From Candidatus Peregrinibacteria bacterium (lineage in GTDB: Bacteria > Patescibacteriota > Gracilibacteria > UBA1369 > UM-FILTER-53-11): a stretch of DNA of 40,181 nt. Under the pieces are notes generated by a model. That model searched no databases and was not told the origin of the DNA. It saw nothing but the letters and a program-made list of their open reading frames with translations. The position numbers and the translations under genes were made by a program. The DNA lies in assembly GCA_016220145.1 (NCBI GenBank), contig JACRID010000034.1, positions 1-40,181 of the forward strand, given 5' to 3'. Shown here in pieces: positions 1 through 9,834 of this stretch (positions within the stretch are counted from its first letter, which is position 1; every line of letters begins with the position of its first letter).

Positions 1-198
1 ATAAATTATTCACACTAAAAGCATGATCCCTCGGTCCAGCAGGCCAGACATGAACGAACAATGCAACATACTGCCTGCTTTTATGATCAAAGTCTTTACA
101 AATATCATTAAATCTTTTTCAAAGGAAAAAGCGTATGATCCTATCATTAACCTTTTTTCTTGACCCCCCAATCTAAAGCATATAAAGTCTTCTCGCGT

Positions 199-789
199 AT
201 GGCTACTATTTCAATCGAACAGATCAAATCACTTAGGGAAAAAACGGGCGTTTCCATGCAATCCTGCAAAAAAGCTTTGGAGGAGGCAAATGGTGACGAA
301 AACAAGGCTATAGACGTTCTTCGCAAAAAGGGCGAGGCTAAGGCTGTTGAACGCGGTGAACGAGCTACCGGCAATGGCGTGGTGGTTTCTTACATTCACA
401 GTAATAATAGGATGGGGGCTATGGTTCAGCTTGGTTGCGAAACCGATTTCGTCGCTCGAGGTGAAGGTTTTCAGGCCTTGGCGCACGATATCGCAATGCA
501 TGCAGCCGCAATGAATCCTCTATATATTTCACCTGCGGAAGTTTCTCCTGAATTGGTTGAAAAAGAGAAAGAAATTTGGAGATCTCAATTGGCAAAAGAA
601 GGTAAGCCCGAAAAGATGTGGGACAAAATTATGGAAGGAAAAGAGAAGAAGTTCCGCGAAGAGATTTCTCTTTTGGCTCAGCCGTTTGTAAAAGATCCTG
701 ATACAACCATTGAAAAGCTGATAGCGGATGCGGTTTTGAAGCTCGGAGAAAACATTAAGATTGTGAGATTCACGCGGTACGCGATTTAA
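199..789 (+). CDS. tsf: Translation elongation factor Ts (short form)
   Basis: [45 protein letters not shown] and CETDFVAR are EF-Ts signatures. ATG at 199 preferred over the ORF-track start at 160. Confidence 0.95.
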   Translation: MATISIEQIKSLREKTGVSMQSCKKALEEANGDENKAIDVLRKKGEAKAVERGERATGNGVVVSYIHSNNRMGAMVQLGCETDFVARGEGFQALAHDIAMHAAAMNPLYISPAEVSPELVEKEKEIWRSQLAKEGKPEKMWDKIMEGKEKKFREEISLLAQPFVKDPDTTIEKLIADAVLKLGENIKIVRFTRYAI

Positions 790-793
790 TAAA

Positions 794-1996
794 ATGATTG
801 CAAAACTTGACCAAATCCTCGCCGATATTAAGCGCGGGAAGATGGTGATTCTGGTGGACAGCGAAGATCGTGAAAATGAGGGCGATCTGGTTTGCGCTGC
901 TGAGAAAGTTACGCCGAAGGCAATAGCTTTTATGGCGCAATTTGGACGCGGGCTTATTTGCGCACCGATTTCGGCAAAACGGGCAAAAGAATTGAATCTT
1001 TCTTCTATGGCGGAGGAAAATACGACACCGCTGCAGTGCAATTTTACGGTTTCGGTTGATTTGAAAAAAGGTGTCGGGAGCGGAATTTCCGCGCATGACA
1101 GAGCGTTGACAATAAAAGCTTTGGTTAATCTGCAATTGAAAGCAAAAGATTTTAATCGTCCCGGGCATGTTTTTCCTTTGATTGGACGAAAAGGAGGCGT
1201 TCTAGTGCGCAGCGGGCACACGGAAGGTTCATTGGATTTGGTGGAAATGGCGGGGCTTAAACCGGCAGCTGTTATTTGTGAAATTATGGGAGACGACGGT
1301 CACATGCTTTCGGGCAAGAAATTGATAAATTTTGCAAAAAAGCATGGAATTAAAGTTTTTGCGATTCAAAAATTAATTGAGCACAAGCGCGCGACAGAAA
1401 AACTGGTTAAACGAGAGGTTGAGGCGGATTTGCCGACAGAATATGGCGATTTTAAGGTCTACGCATATACAACTTTGATCGATGACAAGGAACACGTGGC
1501 CCTTGTAAAAGGAAAGATGGATAAAAATAAGCCAACGCTTGTGCGAGTGCACTCTGAATGTCTGACCGGAGATGTTTTTCATTCGATTCATTGCGATTGC
1601 CAAAAACAGCTTGAGTTGTCGCTTAGAAGAATTGAAAAAGAGAGAGCCGGAGTTTTTTTATATATGAGGCAGGAAGGGCGCGGAATAGGCTTAATCAATA
1701 AGTTGAAGACATATAAGTTGCAGGATGGCGGACTTGATACCGTGCAGGCGAATAAAAAGCTTGGATTTAAGGCGGATTTGAGGGAATACGGCATTGGCGC
1801 ACAGATTTTGGCTGATATTGGAGTTGGAAAAATGAGGTTGATAACAAATAATCCCAGAAAAATTGTTGGGTTGGCGGGTTATGGACTTTCTATAGTTGAA
1901 CGCGTGCCTTTGGAAATTGCGCCAAGCAATAAAAGGGAGCTTAAATATCTTCAGACAAAGAAAAGAAAACTAGGACATTTGCTTCCAAATATATGA
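794..1996 (+). CDS. ribBA: Bifunctional 3,4-dihydroxy-2-butanone-4-phosphate synthase / GTP cyclohydrolase II
   Basis: [12 protein letters not shown] (DHBPS) and [28 protein letters not shown] (GCHII zinc site), RQEGRGIGL. Confidence 0.95.
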   Translation: MIAKLDQILADIKRGKMVILVDSEDRENEGDLVCAAEKVTPKAIAFMAQFGRGLICAPISAKRAKELNLSSMAEENTTPLQCNFTVSVDLKKGVGSGISAHDRALTIKALVNLQLKAKDFNRPGHVFPLIGRKGGVLVRSGHTEGSLDLVEMAGLKPAAVICEIMGDDGHMLSGKKLINFAKKHGIKVFAIQKLIEHKRATEKLVKREVEADLPTEYGDFKVYAYTTLIDDKEHVALVKGKMDKNKPTLVRVHSECLTGDVFHSIHCDCQKQLELSLRRIEKERAGVFLYMRQEGRGIGLINKLKTYKLQDGGLDTVQANKKLGFKADLREYGIGAQILADIGVGKMRLITNNPRKIVGLAGYGLSIVERVPLEIAPSNKRELKYLQTKKRKLGHLLPNI

Positions 1997-2015
1997 ATCT
2001 AACGGGAGATGTGAA

Positions 2016-3116
2016 ATGGAAAATGGAAAATGTAAAATGGGAGGTGAAAAAGACGAATTTTTTATGAGACAAGTGCTTGAATTGGCAAAGCAAGGTGAGT
2101 CTTTTGTTTCGCCTAATCCTATGGTGGGCGCAGTAATTGTTTGTGATGGTGGAATTGTTGCGGCGTGGCATCGGAAATTTGGAGGGCCGCATGCGGAAGT
2201 TTTGGCGATTTCGCTTGCCGAGAAGAAGAAAATGTCTGTCAAAGGAGGCACGCTTTATGTGAATTTGGAGCCTTGCGTGGATTTTGAGGGCAAGAAAACG
2301 CACGGGTGTGCAGATGCGATAATTAAGGCCGGAATTAAACGGGTTGTGGTTGGGATGTTGGATCCGAATCCGCGGGTTGCGAGGAACGGTGTTAAGGCTT
2401 TGCGAAAGGCAGGAATTAGTGTCGATGTCGGTTGTTTGGGGGCTGAAGCGCAAAAAATGAATAAAGTTTTTGTGAAATTTATTAAGACTGGCGTGCCTTT
2501 TGTGACTGTGAAAATCGGAATGAGTTTGGATGGAAAAATCGCGACAAAAACGCGGGAATCCAAATGGATTACGGGGGAAATTTCGCGCGCGAAAGTTAAA
2601 AAAATAAGGGATGCAAACGACGCTATTTTAGTTGGAATAAATACGGTTTTGCACGATAATCCGGAGCTTTGTGGAGCGGTGCGCGAGCCGTTGCGAGTCA
2701 TATTGGACTCGCGGCTGCGCTGCAAACCGGATGCAAAAGTGCTGCGTGATTCCAACATTGTCATCATCGCAACGGCTCGCGCTGCCAAATCCAAAATCAA
2801 ACTGCTTGAAAAATGCGGCGCAAGAGTAAAAATTCTGGGTAAAAAAATAGAAATAAATCCCCTTCTTCGTTATCTCGGGAAAATCGGTATAAGCAGTGTT
2901 TTGGTGGAAGGCGGCTCCGAAATTTTCGGCTCATTCATCGACTCAAAATGCGTGGACAAAGTTTACTGGTTCATTGCGCCCAAAATCATCGGCGGTAGGG
3001 ATGCAATTCCGGCAGTCGGCGGCAGCGGAATAACCAACCTTAAAAACGCATTAAGTTTAAGAACCAAACACATCCATCGGTTCGGAGAAGATATTTTGAT
3101 AGAAGGGACGCTCTAA
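2016..3116 (+). CDS. ribD: Diaminohydroxyphosphoribosylaminopyrimidine deaminase / 5-amino-6-uracil reductase
   Basis: SPNPMVGAVIV, HAEV...LYVNLEPC...CADAIIKAGIKRVVVGMLDPNP deaminase motifs; C-terminal reductase domain (KIGMSLDGKIATK). Start may be 2016 or 2037. Confidence 0.93.
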   Translation: MENGKCKMGGEKDEFFMRQVLELAKQGESFVSPNPMVGAVIVCDGGIVAAWHRKFGGPHAEVLAISLAEKKKMSVKGGTLYVNLEPCVDFEGKKTHGCADAIIKAGIKRVVVGMLDPNPRVARNGVKALRKAGISVDVGCLGAEAQKMNKVFVKFIKTGVPFVTVKIGMSLDGKIATKTRESKWITGEISRAKVKKIRDANDAILVGINTVLHDNPELCGAVREPLRVILDSRLRCKPDAKVLRDSNIVIIATARAAKSKIKLLEKCGARVKILGKKIEINPLLRYLGKIGISSVLVEGGSEIFGSFIDSKCVDKVYWFIAPKIIGGRDAIPAVGGSGITNLKNALSLRTKHIHRFGEDILIEGTL

Positions 3117-3119
3117 TCC

Positions 3120-4142
3120 TCACGCTTTCTCCAGCTTATAAATATGCAGCAGAGACATCAGCGCCGCCAGCACCATCGGCGCAAGAATCGCGCCTTTTAA
3201 GCCAAAAACCATAAGTCCTCCGATGACGACGAGAAATGTCGCGAGCGGATATATTCGCGCTTGTTTAGCTATCACCATCGGTTTGATCAAATTATCCATA
3301 AACGCAACGATCAAACCTCCCCATAAAAGCAGCCCGATACCTGCAAAGTAATGTTCGGTCGCAAATAAAAAGATGGAAGCAGGCAGCCATATAATTCCGG
3401 TTCCTCCAACGGGCAGCATTCCAAATATACCCATTAATGTTCCCCAAAATATGGGATTATCTATGCCGGCTACCGCGAGCCCGATTCCGCCTAAAATTCC
3501 CTGCACAATCGCCGTAAAGAAAATTCCATAAAGCATGGCCAACGAAACTTGTCTGAATTTTTGGAAGATTTCTTGTCCGTAATGACGCGGCAAAGGGATG
3601 AGCTCTTCAATCGTGCTAACAATGGATTCACCATCTTTAAAAAAGAAGTACATGGCAAAAACCAGTAAAAAGAAGTTTAAAATCAACGAAGCCGCTCCCT
3701 TCAGTAAATTCGTACTTTGAGTAACAAGAGTGCCCGAGAATGATTGCGCCGCCTGAGTCAGAGATGTGGTGATATCAATTGATCCAAGCCCGTTTATATA
3801 TTTATTTGCCTTTAGAATTATCTCATTTAAATTCAATTTTCCGGCGCGGATCCATTCCTCAAATCCTTGATAAGTCGAAACCGCTTCTTGCGACAGTAAA
3901 ACAATAAATGCAACGAACGCTATGCTGAAGATGATGCCCATTGAAAGGGACATAATTATCGCCGCAGGGCGTTTTCTGTGTTTAACTTTAATAAGCACCC
4001 AATTGTAAATTGGATATGCTCCAGTGACCAAAATGGCTGCAAGGACCAAAGTCGTAATGAACGGCGAAACAACCACTCCCAGAAAAATAAGCGATAATAA
4101 TATCGTTATTGTAAGAAATGTAAGATGCGGTGATTTAATCAT
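3120..4142 (-). CDS. AI-2E family transporter (YdiK/PerM-like permease)
   Basis: Multi-TM protein with AI-2E-type C-terminus (GGIGLAVAGIDNPIFWGTLMGIFGMLPVGGTGIIWLPA; DNLIKPMVIAKQARIYPLATFLVVIGGLMVFGLKGAILAPMVLA). Confidence 0.85.
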   Translation of the reverse strand: MIKSPHLTFLTITILLSLIFLGVVVSPFITTLVLAAILVTGAYPIYNWVLIKVKHRKRPAAIIMSLSMGIIFSIAFVAFIVLLSQEAVSTYQGFEEWIRAGKLNLNEIILKANKYINGLGSIDITTSLTQAAQSFSGTLVTQSTNLLKGAASLILNFFLLVFAMYFFFKDGESIVSTIEELIPLPRHYGQEIFQKFRQVSLAMLYGIFFTAIVQGILGGIGLAVAGIDNPIFWGTLMGIFGMLPVGGTGIIWLPASIFLFATEHYFAGIGLLLWGGLIVAFMDNLIKPMVIAKQARIYPLATFLVVIGGLMVFGLKGAILAPMVLAALMSLLHIYKLEKA

Positions 4143-4154
4143 ACCTTAACTATA

Positions 4155-5687
4155 TCACATCAATTTCTTAAGTTCCTTACACTTGAGCAACCGGCAAATT
4201 AAGAAGTAAGCCAAGGCTCCGATTATTACGGACGCAGCAGTTTGCGCGGCTAATTTCCCGTACGATTCAACATCTGTAAATATTTTAATAAAAGCCAATT
4301 TGGAACCCCATACCGCAATGCTCATCACAATTCCGCCGATTATTGCTTTTAGAATTTCCACGCCATCCAATATGCCGGATTTAAGTTTCTTTTGAAGCAT
4401 TACAACCAGTAAAGTCGCATTCGTAACATTTGAAATGGCGTTCGCAAGTGCCAATCCAAGTGTTGCAAGCGAGAACAATTTTGAAAAAATCAGACTGAAA
4501 ACTATATTTAACACCACGGCGATAATGCTTATTATCACGGGAGTTTTTGTGTTTTTTAAAGCATAAAAGGCGCGTGCTAGAATAAAAATAACTCCTCCAA
4601 AGGCGAGTCCGCCCAACAGAATCCCAAGAGTATCGGCCGTTATCAAAGCGTCGCTTATTGTAAATTTCCCCCTTACCAACAATAATCTCACAGCCTCCAT
4701 TTTTAGCATCCACATGCCGCAAACCAGTGGAATCAATAAGAATAAAATCTGACGGATACTGCTCCTTAGTTCATTTGTAAAATCATCGAATCTGCCTTCG
4801 GCGGCCTTTGAGGAAAGCGTTCCGAAACTGACTATCGCAACCGATGTTCCGATAAGTCCCATCGGCAAACTTCCCAAATTTATCGCAAAATTTATTATTG
4901 TGATGCTGCCGAGCGGAAGTGTGGACGCAATGATTGTGTCCACAACAAGCGCAAGCTGCGAAACCGACATTCCAAAAATGCGCGGCAAAGAAAGCGTAAT
5001 CATTTCTTTTACGCGACTTGTCCACCAAATTTTTGGCATAAAATAAGCAAATCCAGCTTTGTATATCCCAGGTAAGAGCACCAGCATATTCAAAAAAGCT
5101 CCGGCGGATACGCCAATCGCAATGCCGTAAACTCCGTATTGTTTGGACAAAAATACAACGCCGCCGATAATTCCGAGATTATATAAAATCGGCGCCAAAG
5201 ACATCCCAAGGAATTTATTGAATGCGTTTTGCATTCCGCCGGCGACGCTTCCGATTGTGAAGAAGAATGGCGTCAGCAGCATGATGCGCGTTATATCCGC
5301 CGTTACTTTAACATCTTGCGCCGAGAATCCGGGCACAAACAATTGCACAAATTGCGGCGCAAAAATAAATAAAATGCCGGATATCGCCAAAATTATAATT
5401 CCGACCAAATGCAGTATCTCATTCGCGAATTTGAATGCTTGAGGCTTCCCTTCTCTCTTAAGCGCTTCCACAAAAAGCGGCACAAAAGCAGCCGAAAGTA
5501 TTCCATAAGACAACAGATTGAAAAGCAGATCGGGCAACCTGAAGGCGGCATAATAAGTATCCAGATTAAAAATGCCGACTCCGGTGGAAGCTCCAAACCC
5601 CGAAGCCAACAGGTTATCTCGCAGCAATCCCAGCACCTTGCTTACCAGAAATGAAAACCCAAGAAGGAAGACGTTAAACCTGGTCAT
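4155..5687 (-). CDS. murJ: Lipid II flippase MurJ (MviN family)
   Basis: ORF starts MTRFNVFLLGFSFLVSKVLGLLRDNLLASGFG; DTYYAAFRLPDLLFNLLSYGILSAAFVPLF typical of MviN/MurJ. Confidence 0.9.
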   Translation of the reverse strand: MTRFNVFLLGFSFLVSKVLGLLRDNLLASGFGASTGVGIFNLDTYYAAFRLPDLLFNLLSYGILSAAFVPLFVEALKREGKPQAFKFANEILHLVGIIILAISGILFIFAPQFVQLFVPGFSAQDVKVTADITRIMLLTPFFFTIGSVAGGMQNAFNKFLGMSLAPILYNLGIIGGVVFLSKQYGVYGIAIGVSAGAFLNMLVLLPGIYKAGFAYFMPKIWWTSRVKEMITLSLPRIFGMSVSQLALVVDTIIASTLPLGSITIINFAINLGSLPMGLIGTSVAIVSFGTLSSKAAEGRFDDFTNELRSSIRQILFLLIPLVCGMWMLKMEAVRLLLVRGKFTISDALITADTLGILLGGLAFGGVIFILARAFYALKNTKTPVIISIIAVVLNIVFSLIFSKLFSLATLGLALANAISNVTNATLLVVMLQKKLKSGILDGVEILKAIIGGIVMSIAVWGSKLAFIKIFTDVESYGKLAAQTAASVIIGALAYFLICRLLKCKELKKLM

Positions 5688-5694
5688 ATGAGCG

Positions 5695-5723
5695 TTTACA
5701 GTTAAGCCTTTTTAGTGTATAAT
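5695..5723 (+). promoter_or_regulatory. Sigma-70-like promoter TTTACA-N17-TATAAT
   Basis: TTTACA 5695-5700, TATAAT 5718-5723, spacer 17; ATG at 5750. The ORF-track TTG start at 5723 sits in the -10 box, so the start is moved to 5750. Confidence 0.75.
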
Positions 5724-5749
5724 TGACGGATATAAAAATACATATCAAT

Positions 5750-8287
5750 ATGGCAAATGGCAATGGGAACAATCTGATAGAAATCAATCCAAATGAGCTA
5801 TATAACTTGAAGAGGGTCTCAATCTCATTTTTTAGCCGGTTATTTAACATTCTGCCGTCTCAGTGGGGCAGAGTGACGGAATGCTGGTTGATCAGTTTCT
5901 TTTTTAAGGTTGGCTCGGTTGTAGGCTGGACGGTTCTTACAGCTGCATTCATCTCCAGATTTGGAATAAAATTTTTGCCAATCCTGTTCGTTCTGAATGC
6001 CTCTCTGATAGTGCTTAGCACAATCTTCTTTGAAAAACTGATCATGCGGGTAAAAAGAGAAGTTTTGATGATTCAGATGCTGCTTTTCGGGGCAATTTGC
6101 CTTTTTATGGCGTCTTTTTTCTACGACAGATCGCCAATGGCATTTTTTACCTTGGTGATTTTTGCGGAATCCGTGTTTTTAGCCCAGTTTAATGTGTTTA
6201 TCCCAATTCTGGTTGGAGACAGATTTACTCCTCTTGAAAGCCAAAAAACATTTCCGTTTGTGGAATCCGGAGAAAACATAGGAGGCGCGCTCGGAGGCAT
6301 AGTCGTCGGTATATTTGGCGCCAGGTTTGCAACGCCGTGGTTTTTATACATTTGGATAGTGATGCTTGCATTGGTGATTTTCGTTTTTGTGCTCGCAAGT
6401 TACGCCAGAAGGACCTCTCTTCCGCCTATGGAATTTAGAGCAAAACCCGAATCTGAAAGATTAAAGACCACCGATCAGCTCAGATTGGTTTTTAAAAGTA
6501 TTAAACAAATTCCATTCTTAAAAGGCTTAGTTATTATAGTTCTGTTGCAGTGGGTTTTTATGAATGTGCTGGAATTTCAATATACAAAAGCGATGGAACA
6601 GTCAGTAACCAACAGACAGGAAGACACGGTTGCAGTTGTGGAAAGTAAAACCATGCAAACTGCGGTTTTGGGGATTGAAGACACAAAAATCGTTGATAAT
6701 GAAGCGTCGAGCGATAGATCGCTTACGGTGGGAGAAGAAGCTTTGCTTACAACGACATTGGGTACATGGAAAAGTATTTTTCACATCGCAGCGCTTATAG
6801 TTCAGGTATTGTTGGCGTCACGTTTGATCACTTCGCTTGGAATAATTGGAAGCATGTTGCTTCACCCCATTGTGATGCTGATGAGCTTGGTTGGAATGTT
6901 TTTAAAATTCGGTTTTTTGTCTTCCGTAATTGCAAAAGTGAATTTTGAAAGTACGCTGGTTATACATAAAAATGCATATTTTTCTTCCCAATATGCTTTC
7001 CCAAAAGTAGTGCGTGACCAGGCTGCAGAGTTTTTGGAAGGTATAGTTCGTCCGATGGGCACAATCGTCGGAATGGTCATCTTGATGTTTTTTCAGACTT
7101 TATTCGCAGGTCGCGATTTGAGCCTTTGGATTTACGGGATGATGTTTGTGATAATGGCGGCAATATTGGTGAATACGATGAGGCTACAAAAAAGATATAC
7201 TTCCATTACAAAGAGCCAGTTGTTTTCCAATCTTCCGTATCCGGAGAAACTCAATGCGATTGAAATACTTGCGCAGCGCGGGCACGAAGATTCTCATCTT
7301 ATTCTGGTTCAAAAACTTAAAGAATCCGGAGAAGAGCCGCCGGTTGTAAGGGTAAAATTACTTGCCGCTCTGGGCAGATTTCGCAATTACTCCACGTTGC
7401 CCGGCATTTTGGATGCTTTGTATGACATCAATCCCGATGTGCGACTTGAAGCTGCAAATGCGCTTATGAATTTTCACGACATAGGAGACAGGTTCTATCA
7501 TCAAGCATTTTCGCGTTACAGAATGGTGGAAATTTTAAAGGAAGTCTTTGTTAATGAGAAATCCGCCTCGGTTAGAAGCGCAATCATAAGGCTTTTTTCC
7601 CTGATGAAGCAGGCGGATACGATCGCGTTTTTGCTGGATTCGCTGAAAAATCAGTCCGACGATGTGCGTGCGGATTGTATATATACGGTCGGTTTGTTTA
7701 GAGATCCGAGTGCCGCCCATTACATACTTCCGTTTTTGGATAATCCAAATCCTCGTATTGTCGCGAATGCTATAATCGCGCTCTGGCAGTTCCCCATTTA
7801 CAGAGCCGGACTTGAGAAACGACTTGATTCAATGTTAAAAAACCCGGATATGGAATGCATAAAAGCAGGAGTCTTCGCGGCCGGTGAGATAAATTTTTCA
7901 CGCAAACGCATACTTAACGATTTGCTTAATTCAAAGGATCCGGATGTCCAAATAGAAGCGGCTTTTGCCCTAACAAAGGCCGGACATGCCGGTGCGTTTG
8001 AGGTTTTGCTCGATCACTTTCTTTCGGCATCCGCAGAGCGTTTTGAAAGCCTGCGCAGATTCTTCAACAGATTGAGCCTCAAGGCGCGCCACATGGTCAA
8101 TCAGATTTTAATCCATTATGTTTCGCAGCATTTGGATGTGATGATGAATAAATGCGGCGACAAACTTTTACATGAAATGGATCGGCGCATGCTGGAAAAC
8201 TTGCGTCGTCTTTACACGTTGCTGGACCAGCATGAAGAGCTTTATGAAGTTGAAGAAGCCATGAAGCGTCACTCCGCAGAAGCATAA
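5750..8287 (+). CDS. MFS / nucleotide-translocase (NTT)-like membrane protein with C-terminal HEAT-like repeats
   Basis: N-terminal ~460 aa multi-TM with FVESGENIGGALGGIVVG; C-terminal helical repeats (VRVKLLAALGRFRN, DVRLEAANALMNF, DVRADCIYTVGLFRD, DVQIEAAFALTKAG). Confidence 0.7.
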   Translation: MANGNGNNLIEINPNELYNLKRVSISFFSRLFNILPSQWGRVTECWLISFFFKVGSVVGWTVLTAAFISRFGIKFLPILFVLNASLIVLSTIFFEKLIMRVKREVLMIQMLLFGAICLFMASFFYDRSPMAFFTLVIFAESVFLAQFNVFIPILVGDRFTPLESQKTFPFVESGENIGGALGGIVVGIFGARFATPWFLYIWIVMLALVIFVFVLASYARRTSLPPMEFRAKPESERLKTTDQLRLVFKSIKQIPFLKGLVIIVLLQWVFMNVLEFQYTKAMEQSVTNRQEDTVAVVESKTMQTAVLGIEDTKIVDNEASSDRSLTVGEEALLTTTLGTWKSIFHIAALIVQVLLASRLITSLGIIGSMLLHPIVMLMSLVGMFLKFGFLSSVIAKVNFESTLVIHKNAYFSSQYAFPKVVRDQAAEFLEGIVRPMGTIVGMVILMFFQTLFAGRDLSLWIYGMMFVIMAAILVNTMRLQKRYTSITKSQLFSNLPYPEKLNAIEILAQRGHEDSHLILVQKLKESGEEPPVVRVKLLAALGRFRNYSTLPGILDALYDINPDVRLEAANALMNFHDIGDRFYHQAFSRYRMVEILKEVFVNEKSASVRSAIIRLFSLMKQADTIAFLLDSLKNQSDDVRADCIYTVGLFRDPSAAHYILPFLDNPNPRIVANAIIALWQFPIYRAGLEKRLDSMLKNPDMECIKAGVFAAGEINFSRKRILNDLLNSKDPDVQIEAAFALTKAGHAGAFEVLLDHFLSASAERFESLRRFFNRLSLKARHMVNQILIHYVSQHLDVMMNKCGDKLLHEMDRRMLENLRRLYTLLDQHEELYEVEEAMKRHSAEA

Positions 8288-8314
8288 AATAATTATTTCT
8301 TTATTTTAAATCAT

Positions 8315-8677
8315 ATGGCAATGCTAACACTTAAATTTGTAACTGACGTTCGCGACATGGAATATGAAATCGTGAAGTTTCACGGAGAACTTGATCAATC
8401 GACGCTTAAAACGGCGGAAACGCAAATTGATCAGCTGGTTGAAACGACAAAGAGTCAGTATCTCATTTTTGATCTTTCCGACATGAAATTTACAAACAGT
8501 GAAGGCGTTGGTTTTATAATCTCGACTCATGTTAAATTGGTAAAAAGAAAAAGACAGCTTTATATCGCCGCTCCGAAGTCGAATGTCCAGGAAGTATTTG
8601 ATTTGATAGGACTGCCAAAAATTATTTCGGTTTTCAGTTCGATTAATGAGGCAATTTCCTTCATAAAGAAAAAATAA
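8315..8677 (+). CDS. STAS-domain anti-sigma-factor antagonist-like protein
   Basis: ~120 aa with STAS pattern: HGELDQST...YLIFDLSDMKFTNSEGVGFIIS...VFDLIGLPKIISVFSSINEAI. Confidence 0.85.
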   Translation: MAMLTLKFVTDVRDMEYEIVKFHGELDQSTLKTAETQIDQLVETTKSQYLIFDLSDMKFTNSEGVGFIISTHVKLVKRKRQLYIAAPKSNVQEVFDLIGLPKIISVFSSINEAISFIKKK

Positions 8678-8680
8678 ACT

Positions 8681-9784
8681 ATGGATTTCTTCAAACAAAG
8701 CATAATAGGGAAAATCACGGCATTGTTATTTATGGCCCTTGTTTTACTCGTGCCGGCGGACTTTTTTGCACTGCCGAGGCTTATAAAATATGCCCCGAAT
8801 AAGATGGTTGAATCGCTTATTAAGCTTTCTCCGTTGTTTGTATTCTTTCTGTTTATTATTTTGGTTCTATGGGTGGTTTTTCATCATCCCATGCGGAAGA
8901 TTTTCAATGAAATGAAGGCTTTTATAGCCGGTAGAACATATAAGAAAATTTTCACAAAAAGAGTTGATGAGATGGGGGTTTTGGCGCACTTTTTTAATGA
9001 TATTACGAGAAGTTTGGAAAAGGTTTCAGGTACGATCGCCGAGGGAAAACGCATGTCGCAGGAATATTCCGTCGGAAACGAAATCCAAAGGAAGATTCTG
9101 CCGGCTTCAATGCCGCAAATAGCCGGACTTTCAATTTATGGGAATATGCGTCCGGCAACGGAGATTGGAGGCGACAGTTTTGATATTATTCAAACAGGCA
9201 ACAATAATTTGATTTACGTCGGTGATGTTACGGGGCATGGGCTTCCGGCCGCCCTGATTATGGTAATGGTAAATACGATAATGCACACTTACAGCGAAGT
9301 TTATCAAAGCGGATACGACATTTTGGTAAACACAAATCGCATATTGAAGCAGCGCATTGAACCGCGCAGATTTATGACGTGCGTACTTTTGCGTTGGAAT
9401 GTGCAAGAGCAGAAAATGTATTACACAGGGGCTGGACATGAACACGTTTTGATTTATAGGAAAAGGGATGGCGTTTGCGAAGTCAGACAAACCGGAGGAG
9501 TTGCTCTGGGCATGGTTCCGGATATCTCAAAAATCATAAAAGAAGACCAAATTCCGATGGAGAAAGGAGATTTTATAGTCCTCTACTCCGATGGCATCAT
9601 AGAAGCCAAAAATCTGCAGGGAGAAATGTTTGGGGTTAATCGTTTAAAGGAGGCTGTGGAAAAATACGCGGGAGTTTCCGCTCCGGATGAATTGTTTTCC
9701 CGCATATCAAAGGATTTCGCGTTTTTTGTCGGGGAACAGGTGCAGGAGGACGATATAACCTTAATTGCGATGAGACGCGAATAG
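8681..9784 (+). CDS. Membrane-anchored HAMP-like + SpoIIE/PP2C serine phosphatase
   Basis: Two TM segments, linker, then EIQRKILP...GGDSFDI...VGDVTGHGLPAAL...FIVLYSDGIIEAKN...QEDDITLIAMR. Confidence 0.88.
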   Translation: MDFFKQSIIGKITALLFMALVLLVPADFFALPRLIKYAPNKMVESLIKLSPLFVFFLFIILVLWVVFHHPMRKIFNEMKAFIAGRTYKKIFTKRVDEMGVLAHFFNDITRSLEKVSGTIAEGKRMSQEYSVGNEIQRKILPASMPQIAGLSIYGNMRPATEIGGDSFDIIQTGNNNLIYVGDVTGHGLPAALIMVMVNTIMHTYSEVYQSGYDILVNTNRILKQRIEPRRFMTCVLLRWNVQEQKMYYTGAGHEHVLIYRKRDGVCEVRQTGGVALGMVPDISKIIKEDQIPMEKGDFIVLYSDGIIEAKNLQGEMFGVNRLKEAVEKYAGVSAPDELFSRISKDFAFFVGEQVQEDDITLIAMRRE

Positions 9785-9793
9785 AATGGTAAG

Positions 9794-9822
9794 TTGTCAA
9801 GGTGTAACTATTACAGTATAAT
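9794..9822 (+). promoter_or_regulatory. Sigma-70-like promoter TTGTCA-N17-TATAAT
   Basis: TTGTCA 9794-9799, TATAAT 9817-9822, 17-nt spacer; ATG at 9835 (predicted leader about 6 nt). Confidence 0.8.
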
Positions 9823-9834
9823 TCAGGTAGAAGT

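Noticed and set aside
529-1221. 230-aa minus-strand ORF
   Set aside because: Antisense to tsf/ribBA, which carry clear family motifs; composition looks like shadow coding.
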